Assembly (NCBI GenBank): GCA_000277445.1
Contig: AJWJ01000204.1
Span: 1-38,725 of the forward strand
Direction: 5' to 3'
DNA length: 38,725 nt
From: Polysphondylium violaceum
Taxonomy: Eukaryota; Evosea; Eumycetozoa; Dictyosteliales; Dictyosteliaceae
Positions 23,344 to 34,816 of the stretch are shown piece after piece. Each line of letters starts with the position of its first letter. Position 1 is the first letter of the stretch. The notes beneath the pieces were generated by a model. It saw only the letters and a program-made list of their open reading frames with translations. It made no database searches and was not told the origin of the DNA. Made by a program: the position numbers and the translations under genes.

Positions 23344-25167
23344 ATAAACATTCAATATATATAATAGGAAGAGTTAAAAGATGAATCATTTGTTATGTTT
23401 TTAGTTGCAACTCATGGTGAAGGTGATCCTACTGATAATGCTAAAGAGTTTTATTTATGGTTAACTAGTGAAGATAGAGTAGCAGATTTAAATGGTTTAC
23501 CATTCACTGTGTTTGGTCTTGGTAATAAAACCTATGAACACTACAATTCAGTTGCTAGAGTTATGGATAAACGTTTGGAAGACATTGGTGGTAAAAGAGT
23601 ATTTGAAAGAGGTGAAGGTGATGATGATGCCACTCTTGAAGAAGATTTCAATCATTGGAAAAAGAAAATGTGGCCAGTTGTTTGTGAATATTTGGGTTAT
23701 GAACTTAAAGCTACTGAGGAAGAGAAATTTGTTCCAAGATTTAGAATGATCAATGTTGATAAAGACGGTAGAGATATTGAAGAATCCCACGTTCGTATTG
23801 TTTCTTCAAATCCAGTCACCAAAAAATCATCTGATAAGAAAATGTAAGTTTTTGTTGATATTAAATGTAAACTTGATTAATACTAATTCATTCACCATCT
23901 TTATAAACGTTTTAGTATATATGATATTAAGAATCCATATTTAGCTACTGTTGTTGAAAATAGAGAACTTCACGGATTAGAATCAGATAGATCATGCAAA
24001 CATATTGAATTTGATGTTGGAAATAATATTAGTTATTCTACAGGTGATCATTTAGGTATTTATCCATTAAATGATTCACAATTGGTTCAACAACTTTTAC
24101 AAAGATTAGGAGTCGATGGCAATCATTTATTTGCTTTGGTACCACGTGACAAGAGTGGTAACATTATCAATGCATCATTGGGTCCAATGACTCTTGAAAG
24201 AGCTTTTACTGAACATCTTGATATCACTAATCCACCACGTAAATCTGTTCTTAAGGCCCTCTCTGAATACACCGCCGATCCATCTGAAAAACAACGTCTC
24301 TTGTATCTCTCTTCAGAGGATGGTAATGAAGAATACAATCAATTCATTAAACACGATTTCCGTAGTATTGGTGAAATTCTTTCAAACTTTCCAGGTCTCA
24401 AACCACCCATTGGTGAATTTTTGGAATTATGTCCACGTTTACCTGCTCGTTACTATTCTATTTCCTCCTCACCAAATCACAAGAATGGTATTATTTCCAT
24501 TACATCTGTCGTTGTGAATTTCCATACTCCAACTCAACGTTTCCATAATGGTGTTGCCTCTACTTGGTTATCAAACTTAAAAGTTGGCGATAAAGTACCA
24601 TTATTTGTTAGAGAATCTCACTTTAGATTACCATCCCAATATTACAGCTCCACCACAACCACTACTACTACAACTGTTACCACCACCACCACCACCACCA
24701 CACCACCACCAATTATTATGGTTGGTCCAGGTACTGGTTTGGCTCCATTTAGAGGATTCCTTCAAGAGATTCATCATTATCAAAGTTCAAAGAGTTTGGA
24801 AATTAGTGAAAGTATGCTCTTTTTCGGCTGTCGTTCAGAAAATGTTGATTACCTCTATAAACAAGAATTGGTTGACTACACTGACAAAGGTACACTTAAA
24901 GATCTCACCGTTGCATTCTCTAGACAAAACTCTGAAAAGGTTTACGTCCAACACAAACTTTTGGAACACAAAGAAAAGGTTTGGAATCTTTTATCTCAAG
25001 GCGCTCATTTCTATGTCTGTGGTGATGCTAGAAATATGTCAAAATCTGTTCAACAATCCCTCTTGTCCATTATTAAAGAGTTTGGCCAAAAAGACGAAAA
25101 TGCCGCTCAAAAATTCATTGACGATATGAGCAGTAGTGGAAGATACTTGCAAGATGTTTGGTTTTAA
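22887..25167 (+). CDS. POR: NADPH-cytochrome P450 reductase
   Basis: Three exons (22887-23222, 23368-23843, 23916-25167) give 687 residues. A membrane anchor at residues about 18-36 (YLPTIIVVAVIVGTYIFM) leads into a Pro/Ala/Lys linker. The flavodoxin domain has the FMN loop FFGTQTRTAEDF, where most relatives read SQTGTAE, then THGEGDPTDNAKEFYLWL and FGLGNKTYEHYN. The FAD domain has RYYSISSSP and GVASTWL. The NADPH domain has GPGTGLAPFRGF, FFGCRSENVDYLY, VYVQHKL and YVCGDARNM, and the C-terminus ends DVWF with the stacking Trp. The enzyme passes electrons from NADPH through FAD and FMN to P450s at the ER. A Thr-rich insert (about residues 516-533) sits between the FAD and NADPH parts. Intron 1 carries a long TTA microsatellite. 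Confidence 0.97.
23258..23341 (+). repeat. (TTA)n microsatellite in intron 1 of the reductase gene
   Basis: About 27-28 uninterrupted TTA triplets make up over half of the 145-bp intron (23223-23367). A tract of this purity is expected to vary in length between strains. It contains no GT or AG, so it does not add splice sites. Confidence 0.98.
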
Positions 25168-25230
25168 TTGATTAATTATTCCAACACACATTATTATTAC
25201 TCTTTTAAAATAAATTATTATTTATATATG

Positions 25231-25467
25231 AATTAATTTTCTCGGTGAAAAATAAAATAAATCTACTTTTGATTTTTATTGGACAAAGGTATATATCCAG
25301 AAAGAACAACATATTCGACATTGATCAACCAATACTTCCACCAGTTGATCATTATTGAACATGTTATTCTCTCTGGATATTTACCTTTGTCTGTGTAACC
25401 TTGAAAGGTCCTACAGTTTTTGACAACAATTTCTTTTATTTTTAATTGATTACCGAGAAAATTAATT
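25231..25467. repeat. 237-bp foldback element (nested inverted repeats, candidate hairpin RNA or MITE)
   Basis: The ends are a perfect 16-bp inverted repeat (aattaattttctcggt at 25231-25246, its complement at 25452-25467). Inside, 25282-25329 and 25344-25391 are 48-bp arms that match at 41 of 48 positions around a 14-nt loop. Another paired A-rich block (aaaaataaaataaat against its partner, one mismatch) lies between. The right side has an extra asymmetric segment with a small 5-bp hairpin (accttgaaaggt). It sits between the 3' ends of two convergent genes. No transposase is present. No clear target-site duplication was seen. Confidence 0.8.
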
Positions 25468-25589
25468 AAAATTTTTGCTATCAATATAAAAATCAAGTTA
25501 ACTTGGAAGTACAACATATTATCTCGATTAAATAAAGAAAAAAAAAGGTACATATATTATATACAATTGATATGTTTTTTATTTGTAAT

Positions 25590-28500
25590 TTATAAATCGG
25601 TATCGGACATATCGTCATCATCTTCGTCGTCATTATAATAGTCGTCATTATCTTGATCATTATTAAATCTAATTGAGCCATCTTCTTCAGCAATAAATCC
25701 AGTTGCGCCTCTTTTGTTTACATTTCTATTCTTTATCTTTAATGGAGGTAAAGAGATTGGTTCTTGTTCCTTTTCTTTGTAAAGAGGTTGAGGTGGTGTT
25801 TCTAATTCTTGTGTATTTGATTTCTCTTCGTTGTTGTTGCTGTTATTGATTTCTTTATTTTCAATTTTATTTTCACTTTCATTTGATATCAAAGTTGGAG
25901 TTGGAGTAGCACTAATTGTTGTACTGGTTGTTGTTACAGTCTTTTCCTCATTAACTACTTGAGTGGTGGTGGTAGTGGTTGTAGTCGTTGATGTCTTTAA
26001 TTTAGACTTATTCTTTGGAATTGAAAGATCAGTTGAATTATGATTCATAATGTTTGGAGTTGAGGATTCTCTAATATTATCTAAAAGTGAAGAATAAATT
26101 GATGGAAGAGTTGGTTTATCTTTACTTGATGATGAATTTAATGGAGTAGATGGAGTAGAGTTACTAGTTTTACCACTATTGTTATTAGATTTTGGTTTGT
26201 ATGATGTTGATGGAGAAGGTGGAACCATGGGTGAAGATGGGAAATAAGTTAAAGGAGATGGATGATCTGAAATATTTACAAAGTGGTCACCATTGCTAGT
26301 GTTGTTGTTTGAACGAGGTTTATAAGATATTTGAGGTGAGTCTGGTTGAAAGTTATTTGATGGTGTAAGATGATTATGATCAGTTAAATCAGTGATTGGT
26401 GAGGGGAAGGGTAACATTGGTGAATATAATTTAATATCTTGCATTGGACTAGATGGGAAATTGGCAGAATATAAGTTTTGATTATGATTTGAAACATATT
26501 CAGAGTGAATTGAATTGGTGGTTGTTGAGGTAGTAGTGGTTGTAGTAGTTGTAGAATCATCTGGATGAATTTGAGTTGGAGTTTTAGCAATATAGTATGA
26601 TGGTGTAGTTGGTTGATGTGATGATTGAGATGGTGTAGTTGGTTGAGCAAAATTATTTTGAGCACTGCCACTATGATGATGGTGGTGAGTATTACTGCCA
26701 ACAATATGTTGATCAGATTCTTCCATTTCACCGTGATGATGATGATGATGGTGTTTATGGTGTTGTTGTTGTTGATAATATTGTTGTTGGTGTTGTTGGT
26801 GATGATGATTTAAAACATTGGGATTGGCAACGCTTGAATGATGATGATATTGTTGAGCATGCTCAATACCATCACTGCTTGGACCACTTGAAAAATCTTC
26901 TTGATAATAGTGATGATGTTGTTGGTGTGATGGATCACTAGAGGGATCATCTTGATTGATTTCCAAGATATAGTTTGTTGTACCATTGATTGCTCTAGAA
27001 TAGGCGCCATTCATCGAGGGATCTTGTAAAGGAGAGGTAGAGATAAGGCCATGATGTTTCTTTTTAGCCTTCTTTTCAGCCTTCATCTCGGCACTATTGG
27101 ATTGAATAGACATTGAAGTGCCGCCTTCCATTTTCTTTGAGTTTCTCTTCTTTTTAACATAGCCATCTTCAAATTTATGAATGTTTCTCTTGTGTTCATT
27201 GAGATCGGATAATTGAACAAAACGACTATCACAATCTGGGAAATCACATGAAAATGGTTTCTCACCAGTGTGTTTATAACGAATGTGATGAATGAGATTG
27301 TAGGCACTCTTTAATGGTTTGTCAGCTCTATTGCAACCAACCCATTCACAATAGGATTCACTCTTTTTGCCCTTTTGTTTTCTAACGTGTTCAGCCAAAT
27401 GTTCACCAAGATCAGATAGTTTGGTAAATACAGCACCCAAATTACAATCTGCCCACTTGCATTCAAATGGACCAGGTGGATCAGATGATTTTCTTTTACG
27501 TGGTTTTCTATTGGTTGGTGGAGCAAGAGTACCAGATTCAGTTGTATTGGCGGTAGTGGTATTTGAAGAATCCATAAATTCCATTTCAGTATCATTTGCT
27601 TTCTTTCTCTTTATATTTGTAGATTTATATTTTTCACTATGTACAATGGTTGATTTCATTTCATCATCTTCTTCTTTTTTAATCATGTGATCATTGTTGT
27701 GATGATGGTTATGACCATGATGTTGATGACCATGATGAGTATGTTGATGACTACTATGGCCATGATGATTATAATGACCTCCTATAGTTTCACCATGATT
27801 TTGTTGGCGATAATAATTATCATCATTGAGTTCTGGTAGAGATGAGTTATTATGATGGTGATTATGATGATGAAGATTATGAAGATGATGAATATTACTA
27901 TTGTTGTTGTTGTTGTTATCGAGTTTTGAAGATAATGATTCAACTAATTTTGTAGTTTTTGAATATTTATCTTTATTCCATGGTTCATCATCACCAAGAT
28001 AGTTTTCTTTGGCATTAGAATCATTAAAGAATGATTTTGTTTTCATATGATTATTATTTACAATGTTGATATGAGAATTTATTAATTCATCAACAGACTT
28101 GATACCACCACCACTATTACCAGTTCCACTGCTACTATTCTTTTCACTGTTATTATTCTTTGAAGATAATAAGATATTTGTATCAAATGATTTACCAATG
28201 GTAGCACCAATAACATCCATATATGGATCCATATGACCAGATATTGAATTTAATTTCTTTCTTCTAGATAATGTTCTATTTGCTGATTCTATATTAATAT
28301 TATTGTATAGATAGAGTATTAGTATTATATAATATAAATATTTTGTATATATATAATATATATATATTTACCTAAATCATCAGGATCTAATAAATGGTGA
28401 AATTTAATATGACTAGTTAAGCTTTGAAAGTCTTTAAGTACCATACCACAACAATCCCAATCACAAGTTACAAATGATTGTGGACCACCATTCTTTATAT

Positions 28501-29324
28501 TTATAGTTGGTTTGTTTTTAAAATGATCAGTTCTAAAGTGAATCCAAAACTCTGTCATTGTTTCAAATGCTAAATCACAACTATTCCACTTACATATCAA
28601 TGACTCTGGCATCTCTGGCACTGAAACTGCAAGTGGTACAGATGGACTAACAAGGGATGGGACAATAACATTGGCGGTGGTGGCTGATGCGTTTGCTGGT
28701 GATAGATTATTAAATGGTGATAAACTATTGGCAGCAGAGCTAACTGTGGATGTTGATGATACTGGTGTATTTAAAAATTGTTGGGCCATTGTTGCACTGG
28801 TGTTGTTGTTGGATGTAGAAAACAAACTACCATTGTTACTGTTGTGAAGGTTATTCAACAAGAACATAAAATCTTGTTGTTGTTGGGATGTAGCAACTGA
28901 AGTAGGTGTTTGTTGAGGTGCTTGTTGTTGTTGATGATGAGAGAAATCTTGGTCAAAGTTAAAGAAATAATTGGGACTATTGATAGCTTCTGAAATCGAT
29001 GACATCTTTACAGAAGACAATGAAGGTGAAATACCTAATAAGGATTGTTGTTGATGTAATTGTTGTTGTTGTTGTAATTGATGATGGTGATGGTGATGAT
29101 GTTGTTGTTGTAATTGTTGTTGCTGTTGCTGTTGTTGTTGTTTTGTGTTTGATAATGTAATTAATAAAGTATCAAGACCAACACCTACAGCAGCAGCTAT
29201 TTTAGTCAGTGATGATATTGTATTTGATGATAAATTTAAGCCACTATTACTATTATTATTAGTGTTGCTATTATTATTTATCGATGGAGTAGGGAAATAA
29301 GGTACAGGTGAGGATGCCATTGTA

Positions 29325-29355
<31 letters not shown>

Positions 29356-30082
29356 TATTTAAAGAATTTGACCAAATATTATTTAATTTATCTTTTAACT
29401 CTGTTGATAGATTTAAAGATATAGATGGTGTTTTATTGTTACTATTATTGTGAGAATCCGTTGTTACAGTATCTTGGTCAGCTATATTACTATTACTAAC
29501 TTTACTATTACTATTTTTTAATGATGATGATGATGATGATTTACTATTACTATTATCTTCTTGTATTTTTAATTCGTCTATATTATCGTCGTCTTCGTCG
29601 TTGTCGTCTTGGTCGTTGTCGTCTTTAATATTTTTTTCGTCTTTTTCTTTATCGTTTTTTAATATATCTTGTGATTTATCTAAATTACTATTACTATTAA
29701 TATTGACACTACTACTACTATTAATATTAAAAATATCTTTTTCTTTAACAAATATAGAAGTTAGAGAAGATGTAGAAGAGATTAAATGTTGTTTAGGTGT
29801 GCCACCAGTTGAGGATGTAGATAAAAAAAGTTTAGATGGGGAAGAGAGAACAGGTGGTATAGATGTGTTTGAATTTGTGATTTTATTTAGACTGAAAGGT
29901 TGCTGTTGCTGATTGTGATTACTGTTTGTGTTTGTGCTGTTGTTATTATTACTGGTATTGATTCTATCAAAACTATTATTAATGCTTGAATTGTTATTGT
30001 TGTTGGTATTATTGTTGAATTCGTTACTGAGATCAACTAAAAAATAAATACCCCCAGGCGAAGAAGGTGAATGTGTGAGCAT
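25590..30082 (-). CDS. Large C2H2 zinc-finger transcription factor with two CWCH2 finger pairs
   Basis: Two exons (30082-28372, 28288-25590) with an 83-bp intron encode 1469 residues. Most of it is low complexity (Asn, Ser, Gln, His, Thr runs). Five C2H2 fingers are visible. Fingers 1-2 at about 498-565 begin CKWNSC and CDWDCC; fingers 3-5 at about 848-945 begin CKWADC, CEWVGC and CDFPDC. A linker HTGEKPF joins fingers 4 and 5. Trp between the two cysteines in fingers 1-4 is the CWCH2 signature of Gli/Zic/Zap1-type finger pairs. Basic stretches (NRKPRKRKSS before finger 3, KKKRNSKK after finger 5) suggest nuclear import. An acidic C-terminus (DDEDDDDMSD) may activate transcription. The role as a DNA-binding regulator follows from the fingers; targets are unknown. 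The 5' limit could be further upstream if a non-coding exon exists. Confidence 0.88.
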
Positions 30083-31972
30083 TTTTGGAAGGTATCTGTT
30101 TGAAACAACTAGATTACAAAAAAGGAATCATCTCAATTTCTCTGGAAAGTACACAGGGCAACAATGAAACAGGTGGAGACAGGCGAAAAATTGAAAAAAT
30201 AAAAAAATTGAAAAAAAATAAAAATATTTGAAATAAATAAATAATGAAAAAAAAAAAATATCACAACAACAATAACAACAGCAACAAGAAACTAATCTAA
30301 ATGAGGCCTCGCGAGGCGTTGGGAGGGTGGGTAAAAGTCCTTTTTTCTTGAAAAAAATAAGGTTGTATTAAAAAAAAAAACAACAAAGACTTACAAAACT
30401 CGATTCAAGGGTGTTGCTTTTTTCTAATTTTTTAGATTTTTTCCAAAAAGATTGGGTGCGAAGCGATACTTTAGAACTAAAAAAAAAAAACAAAAGAATA
30501 GCACGAAAAAAAACGATATGTCTTTGTGAGTTTTTTTTTTAAAAAATTTCTCCCAGGATAAACAAAGGATTTTATTTTTTGTTTTTTTGTTTTTGCATAA
30601 TTTTGTTTTTTCTTACCCCCAAACACATATTAATGGGGGTGGTGTTTAGAATATCGTCGTGAGATCAACACTCAACAACACATGTGTTGATTTGTGAATT
30701 TTTGTGTAGAGGTGTAAAGGGACATATTAAAAGTGGGTAGGGTTTATAAAATTAGAATTTCACATATTAGATACCATTTACTACCAGACTAAACAAGAAA
30801 CACCAGGGAATAATGGACACGCGTGTTGTTTGTTATGATTGAAACGTCACCTTTGATTAACACAATTAAGAGATTCATTTTAATGTTGTTATGTTCCATA
30901 GGTTCAAATAATCATAAAAAATTAAATTTTAAAAAACAAACGAAATTCCCCCTTACCCTCTACTTGCAAGTTGCAACAATATTGGTTTTTTTTTTTTTTT
31001 CTTCACCAAGTGCGAATCTAAATGAAACATCTATCTTTTTTTGTTATTTTACCACATGCGAGAGTATTAAAAAGAGTTTAAATTTTTTATTATTCTTCCG
31101 CAAATTTAAACTATAGATTAAAGACTATTTCTTTTACTCTCCAAAATTTTTTGTTTTCAAGTAGAGAAGTGATTAATCTGAATTAGGTATATTATTAAGT
31201 CCTAGAAAAAAAAAGATAAAATTATTGTTTTTAAAATATATATAGGATGCTTAATAATAAGTATTTTTATTTTAAATTTTAAAAAAAGATAATTATCTCA
31301 CTGGAGTAGATAAAAAAACCAAAATCGATAAAAAATAAAAAGTAAAATGAACTCTCAGAGTAACTTGATTGTTATCTTCAAACTACATTTTGTTTGGTTT
31401 ACTTTTTTTTTTGTTTGATTATTTATCTTCAAAACAGATATATTTTTCAACATCGCAAAACAGTGTCTAGTGATTTATTGGTGTTGAAAACCAAATTTAC
31501 AAACTAACTTTATTTAGTTTTTTAAAATAATTTTATTGGTACTCTAAATAACTTTAGTGGGATGATGAAAATGGATAAATGATATTTTAAACAAAATGTG
31601 TTCTTTCACAACAACACCAACAATGAAGAACAAATTCATAAAAATTTAATCGACACACTCTTTTTCACCCACCAAATTTCAAACAACAGATATTTTCATT
31701 GGTATTGATTATTTTACAAACACACTCACACCCACACGTGATTCTAAACAATAACCCCAAAACTTCCTTTTGCCATACTAATAATTGCTTATACCTCAAT
31801 TCTTTTTTCTAAATATGGTGTTCACACACATTTTATTAAAATCAAAGAATTATTATTTTTGTTTTTAATTTTCCTTGTGTTTGGTGTTGTTGGCAAAAAG
31901 AAAAGGTATAAATAGAATGAAAAAGTGATGTAATATATAAAAATCATTGTAATTGAACAGAAAGATATAAAA
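30083..31972. other. Long intergenic region with palindrome, G-rich block and stem-loops
   Basis: This 1.9-kb region lies between divergent starts and is very AT-rich. Notable items are a perfect 12-bp palindrome GCCTCGCGAGGC at 30306-30317, followed at once by a G-rich block (gttgggagggtgggt). An ACCCCCA/TGGGGGT inverted repeat lies at 30615-30621 and 30634-30640. A 15-bp bulged stem-loop lies at 31190-31259 (tattattaag..tccta with its partner). CACCC/CACAC patches occur near 31720-31740. No credible gene was found. Confidence 0.5.
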
Positions 31973-32234
31973 ATGACTATTATTGGTAAGTCTTTTATCT
32001 AAAACTCGACATTTATAGATAAAATATTCTAATAAATAATATTTAGAATCACTTGGAAATTTAAATACCGTAAATGCCGGATCTTCATTGGCAACACCAA
32101 AACAAAATTCAAATTCTAAAATCTCAAAGTCACACGAAACAAGTAATTCTATACCATCTTCAAATCAAGTCATGTTCTTTAGTCCACCTCCATTTCCTGA
32201 TCAGGGTGCCAGCGTTTCTTGTAATATATTGTAA
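31973..32234 (+). CDS. Small (66-residue) protein with a C-terminal CaaX box
   Basis: A 13-bp first exon (31973-31985, ATGACTATTATTG) is followed by GTAAGT, a 61-bp intron ending ATTTAG, and a second exon at 32047-32234. The product starts MTIIESLGNLNTVNAG, is rich in Ser, Asn and Pro, and contains VMFFSPPPFPD. It ends SCNIL, a CaaX motif whose last Leu predicts geranylgeranylation. The start MTII plus a short first exon resembles the small hssA/sigN-type proteins of dictyostelids, but the Gly-rich body of those families is missing, so the link is tentative. The gene is single-copy in this window and convergent with MCMBP, 115 bp away. Function is unknown; membrane attachment is inferred from the CaaX box. 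Confidence 0.7.
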
Positions 32235-32349
32235 TTTCATTGTCCCATTCCTATGAATGTTTGTAAATTGTTTAAAATGTATCATGTGAAATATAAATTG
32301 ATCGAATCGATTGTTTAAAATTTAAAGGCTTTTAAAATTTTTTATTTCC

Positions 32350-34454
32350 CTAAAGTAAAGAGGTTCTAGAGTTTTCCAAAGCTTTCATTGACTCCCATCT
32401 TGCAATTGAAATTTTATTTTCACCAAAAGATAGAGACATCAATCTCGAGAGGGTGAGCCAATAATGGAAAATTTCTTGAGATAAATTTGGATCTTTTTGT
32501 CTTGAAGACACAAAATCATTTTGAATATGATCAGTTACTTGACTATCAGATGGCTGAAATACAGTGTTTTGGAGAATGTTTACATATTTTTGTAATCTGG
32601 TAAATAGTGATTGATTTTGATCCATATCGATAGTAGTGGTGCCATTGATATTTGTGGTAGCAGTAGGATTGATTTTAACTTTAGAAAAACAATCGACCAA
32701 AGGTTTACCAACAGAGACATCAATGATTTGAATATCAGTTTGAAATTCAATTGGATGATAAATGAAATCATATTCAATTTTTTGAAGCATAGATACATTT
32801 CTGATAGCAGCCAGTCCTTTGAGTGCTTGAGATTCTAGTTTACCTTCGGAAATGGTGGTTTCATCGATAATTAAATGAGTGTTTTTAGCCAATTGTAATA
32901 GACCACTAACAATACGATTTTCATCATAGTTTTTAGTTGGAATAATATTAAAATCATTTAAATTATCAATGTTGGCTTCAAATCTATATGATCTACAAAC
33001 AACATTTTCCAATATTCTTTCAATAATTTTTGGAATATCTTTAAATTGTTTTTGTTTTTCTTTATCTTTACAATTAATATCTATATTTAGAGAAAAATTA
33101 CCCAAACATATCCCTGAATTATAAGAATATCTATTGGTATAGATTAAACAATTAATATGTAAATTATTAAAATTATTATAGCTATACTCTATATTTAAAC
33201 CTACACTTTAGATATAATATAAAATATAAAATATTCGGCAAACAATGGATCATTTATATAATTTAGAATATAATCTACCAATTCTTGACGAATAGATTTA
33301 ATTGAGTCAAGTTTTTGTTGTTGTTCTGTTTGAGTAGCAGGAGTGGTGGTAGTGGATGTAGTTGAGTTGAATGGAAATTCATGATTACCATTTTCATATG
33401 GATTTAAAAGTTTAAAAGTAATACAATGAAATAATGGTACCAAAGATTCAGGAAAAGTTTGTTGATCACTATCAAAGCTTAATAAACCCAACATATTCAT
33501 CATATTCCTTTCCTTTTCAGCATTTGAGCTATGATCATCAGGAACAAATTGAGGAACAATACCAACAAACTCTACCAATTCAGATACTTTTAATACACTA
33601 ATTGGTATATCTGATCCTGGTTGTGGTATTTCATAATCGTCATACACCTTTACTATAAAAGGTACTCGTTTATCCTCTTTATTTGCTGGAACTGGATAAT
33701 TATAAAGTTTTTCAAAATCAATTTCTTTTCCAAAATTATTATTATTTTTCTTTAATTCTTTTTCATTTTGTTTAATTTTCTTATTATTATTATTATTATC
33801 TATTATTTCACTATTATTATTATTATTATTATTATTAATATCGTCATCTTCTTGTTGATCATCTTCTATTGGTCTTTTTTTCTTATTTACTTGATTATTT
33901 GAATTTGTTGTTGAATCATTTCTTTTAGATACCCATTTATTTTGACATGGTATAGGAATACAATATAATACATTTCTATCCATACATTGCTGTTGTTGAT
34001 GATTACTATTAAAATAATCTAATATAAATTCTTCATTTTCACGTATATTTGTATAATCTTTGTATTTGGCTAATTCATATCTCTAAATGTATAAAATATT
34101 AGTTTTTAATTTTAAAATAAACATCTAACAATAATAATAATAATAATAAGATAGTGTAATAAATACAATTTCATTTGTTTGATTGTTTTTTATTTTATAC
34201 TCAACATTGTAAAGTTGAGGTTCAAATACATCTTGTATCATACATCTAAGTCTAACCAATTTACCTTGATGTAGATCACAATCTGTGATTGATTCAATCA
34301 ATGGTATACTCGAATAAACATCATTATCTGCCAACAACTCTCTAAAATGTTGTACAATGACTCCATTTGTTAGATTATCTCTACTCTTTTCATAGAATTC
34401 ATTTATAACTTTATAAGGATTAGATAATGATGATATGTTGTTAATGTCACTCAT
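32350..34454 (-). CDS. mcmbp: MCM-binding protein (MCMBP/ETG1)
   Basis: Three exons (34454-34167, 34082-33205, 33130-32350) give 648 residues, close to human MCMBP (about 640). The N-terminal conserved block includes LVRLRCMIQDVFEPQLYN. A low-complexity acidic/Asn stretch follows (about residues 150-205). Conserved blocks then read PFIVKVYDDYE, VSELVEFVGIVP, AEYFIFYIISKVYSYNSG, RIVSGLLQLAKNTHLIIDET and YDFIYHPIEF. The second junction (donor GTAGGT after ISKV) was set because it restores exact alignment length to the animal protein. MCMBP binds MCM2-7, in place of MCM2 in one form, and helps load, store or unload the helicase in S phase in the nucleus. The first intron contains an ATT repeat. 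Confidence 0.93.
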
Positions 34455-34816
34455 TTATCTGTGGATGAGGGTGTGAGTGAGTGGTGTGTAATGAAAAACA
34501 AAAATACAAAAATATAAAAACACAACACAATGATGAGGTATTGATTAGTTTGTAGTTGGAGAGGTGATGTCCGTCGTTCAAAAGAGTGTGCTCTGCGTTT
34601 GAAAATGATTTCTATTTTTTTTAAAATTTTTTTTTTTTTATTCTAATTTTTCTCCCTCTATTTTCAAACACACATTTTTTTTTTTGTATAAATTTAGTTT
34701 TTCAAAGATATTGTGTGTTGTAACTGAATTTTAATCACCTTTGTTATAAATTCTATACAGTCAGCAAACACAGTTTTCATATATTTGTGTTGCAATAGAT
34801 ACATATATTTTAAAAA
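34455..34816. promoter_or_regulatory. Shared divergent promoter region
   Basis: A 362-bp spacer separates outward-facing starts of MCMBP (-) and the VASt protein (+). It includes T runs at 34616-34640 and 34675-34686, TATA-like stretches near 34795-34812, and a GTGAGTG-rich patch at 34470-34484. The promoter role is inferred from position. Confidence 0.4.

Noticed and set aside
25263-25553. Minus-strand open frame across the foldback element
   Set aside because: It is made from the inverted-repeat arms themselves and the flanking A/T DNA. Starts and ends do not match any family.
30823-31116. 97-codon open frame in the long intergenic region
   Set aside because: Low-complexity hydrophobic translation of A/T runs and no recognisable domain. 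No support beyond being open.
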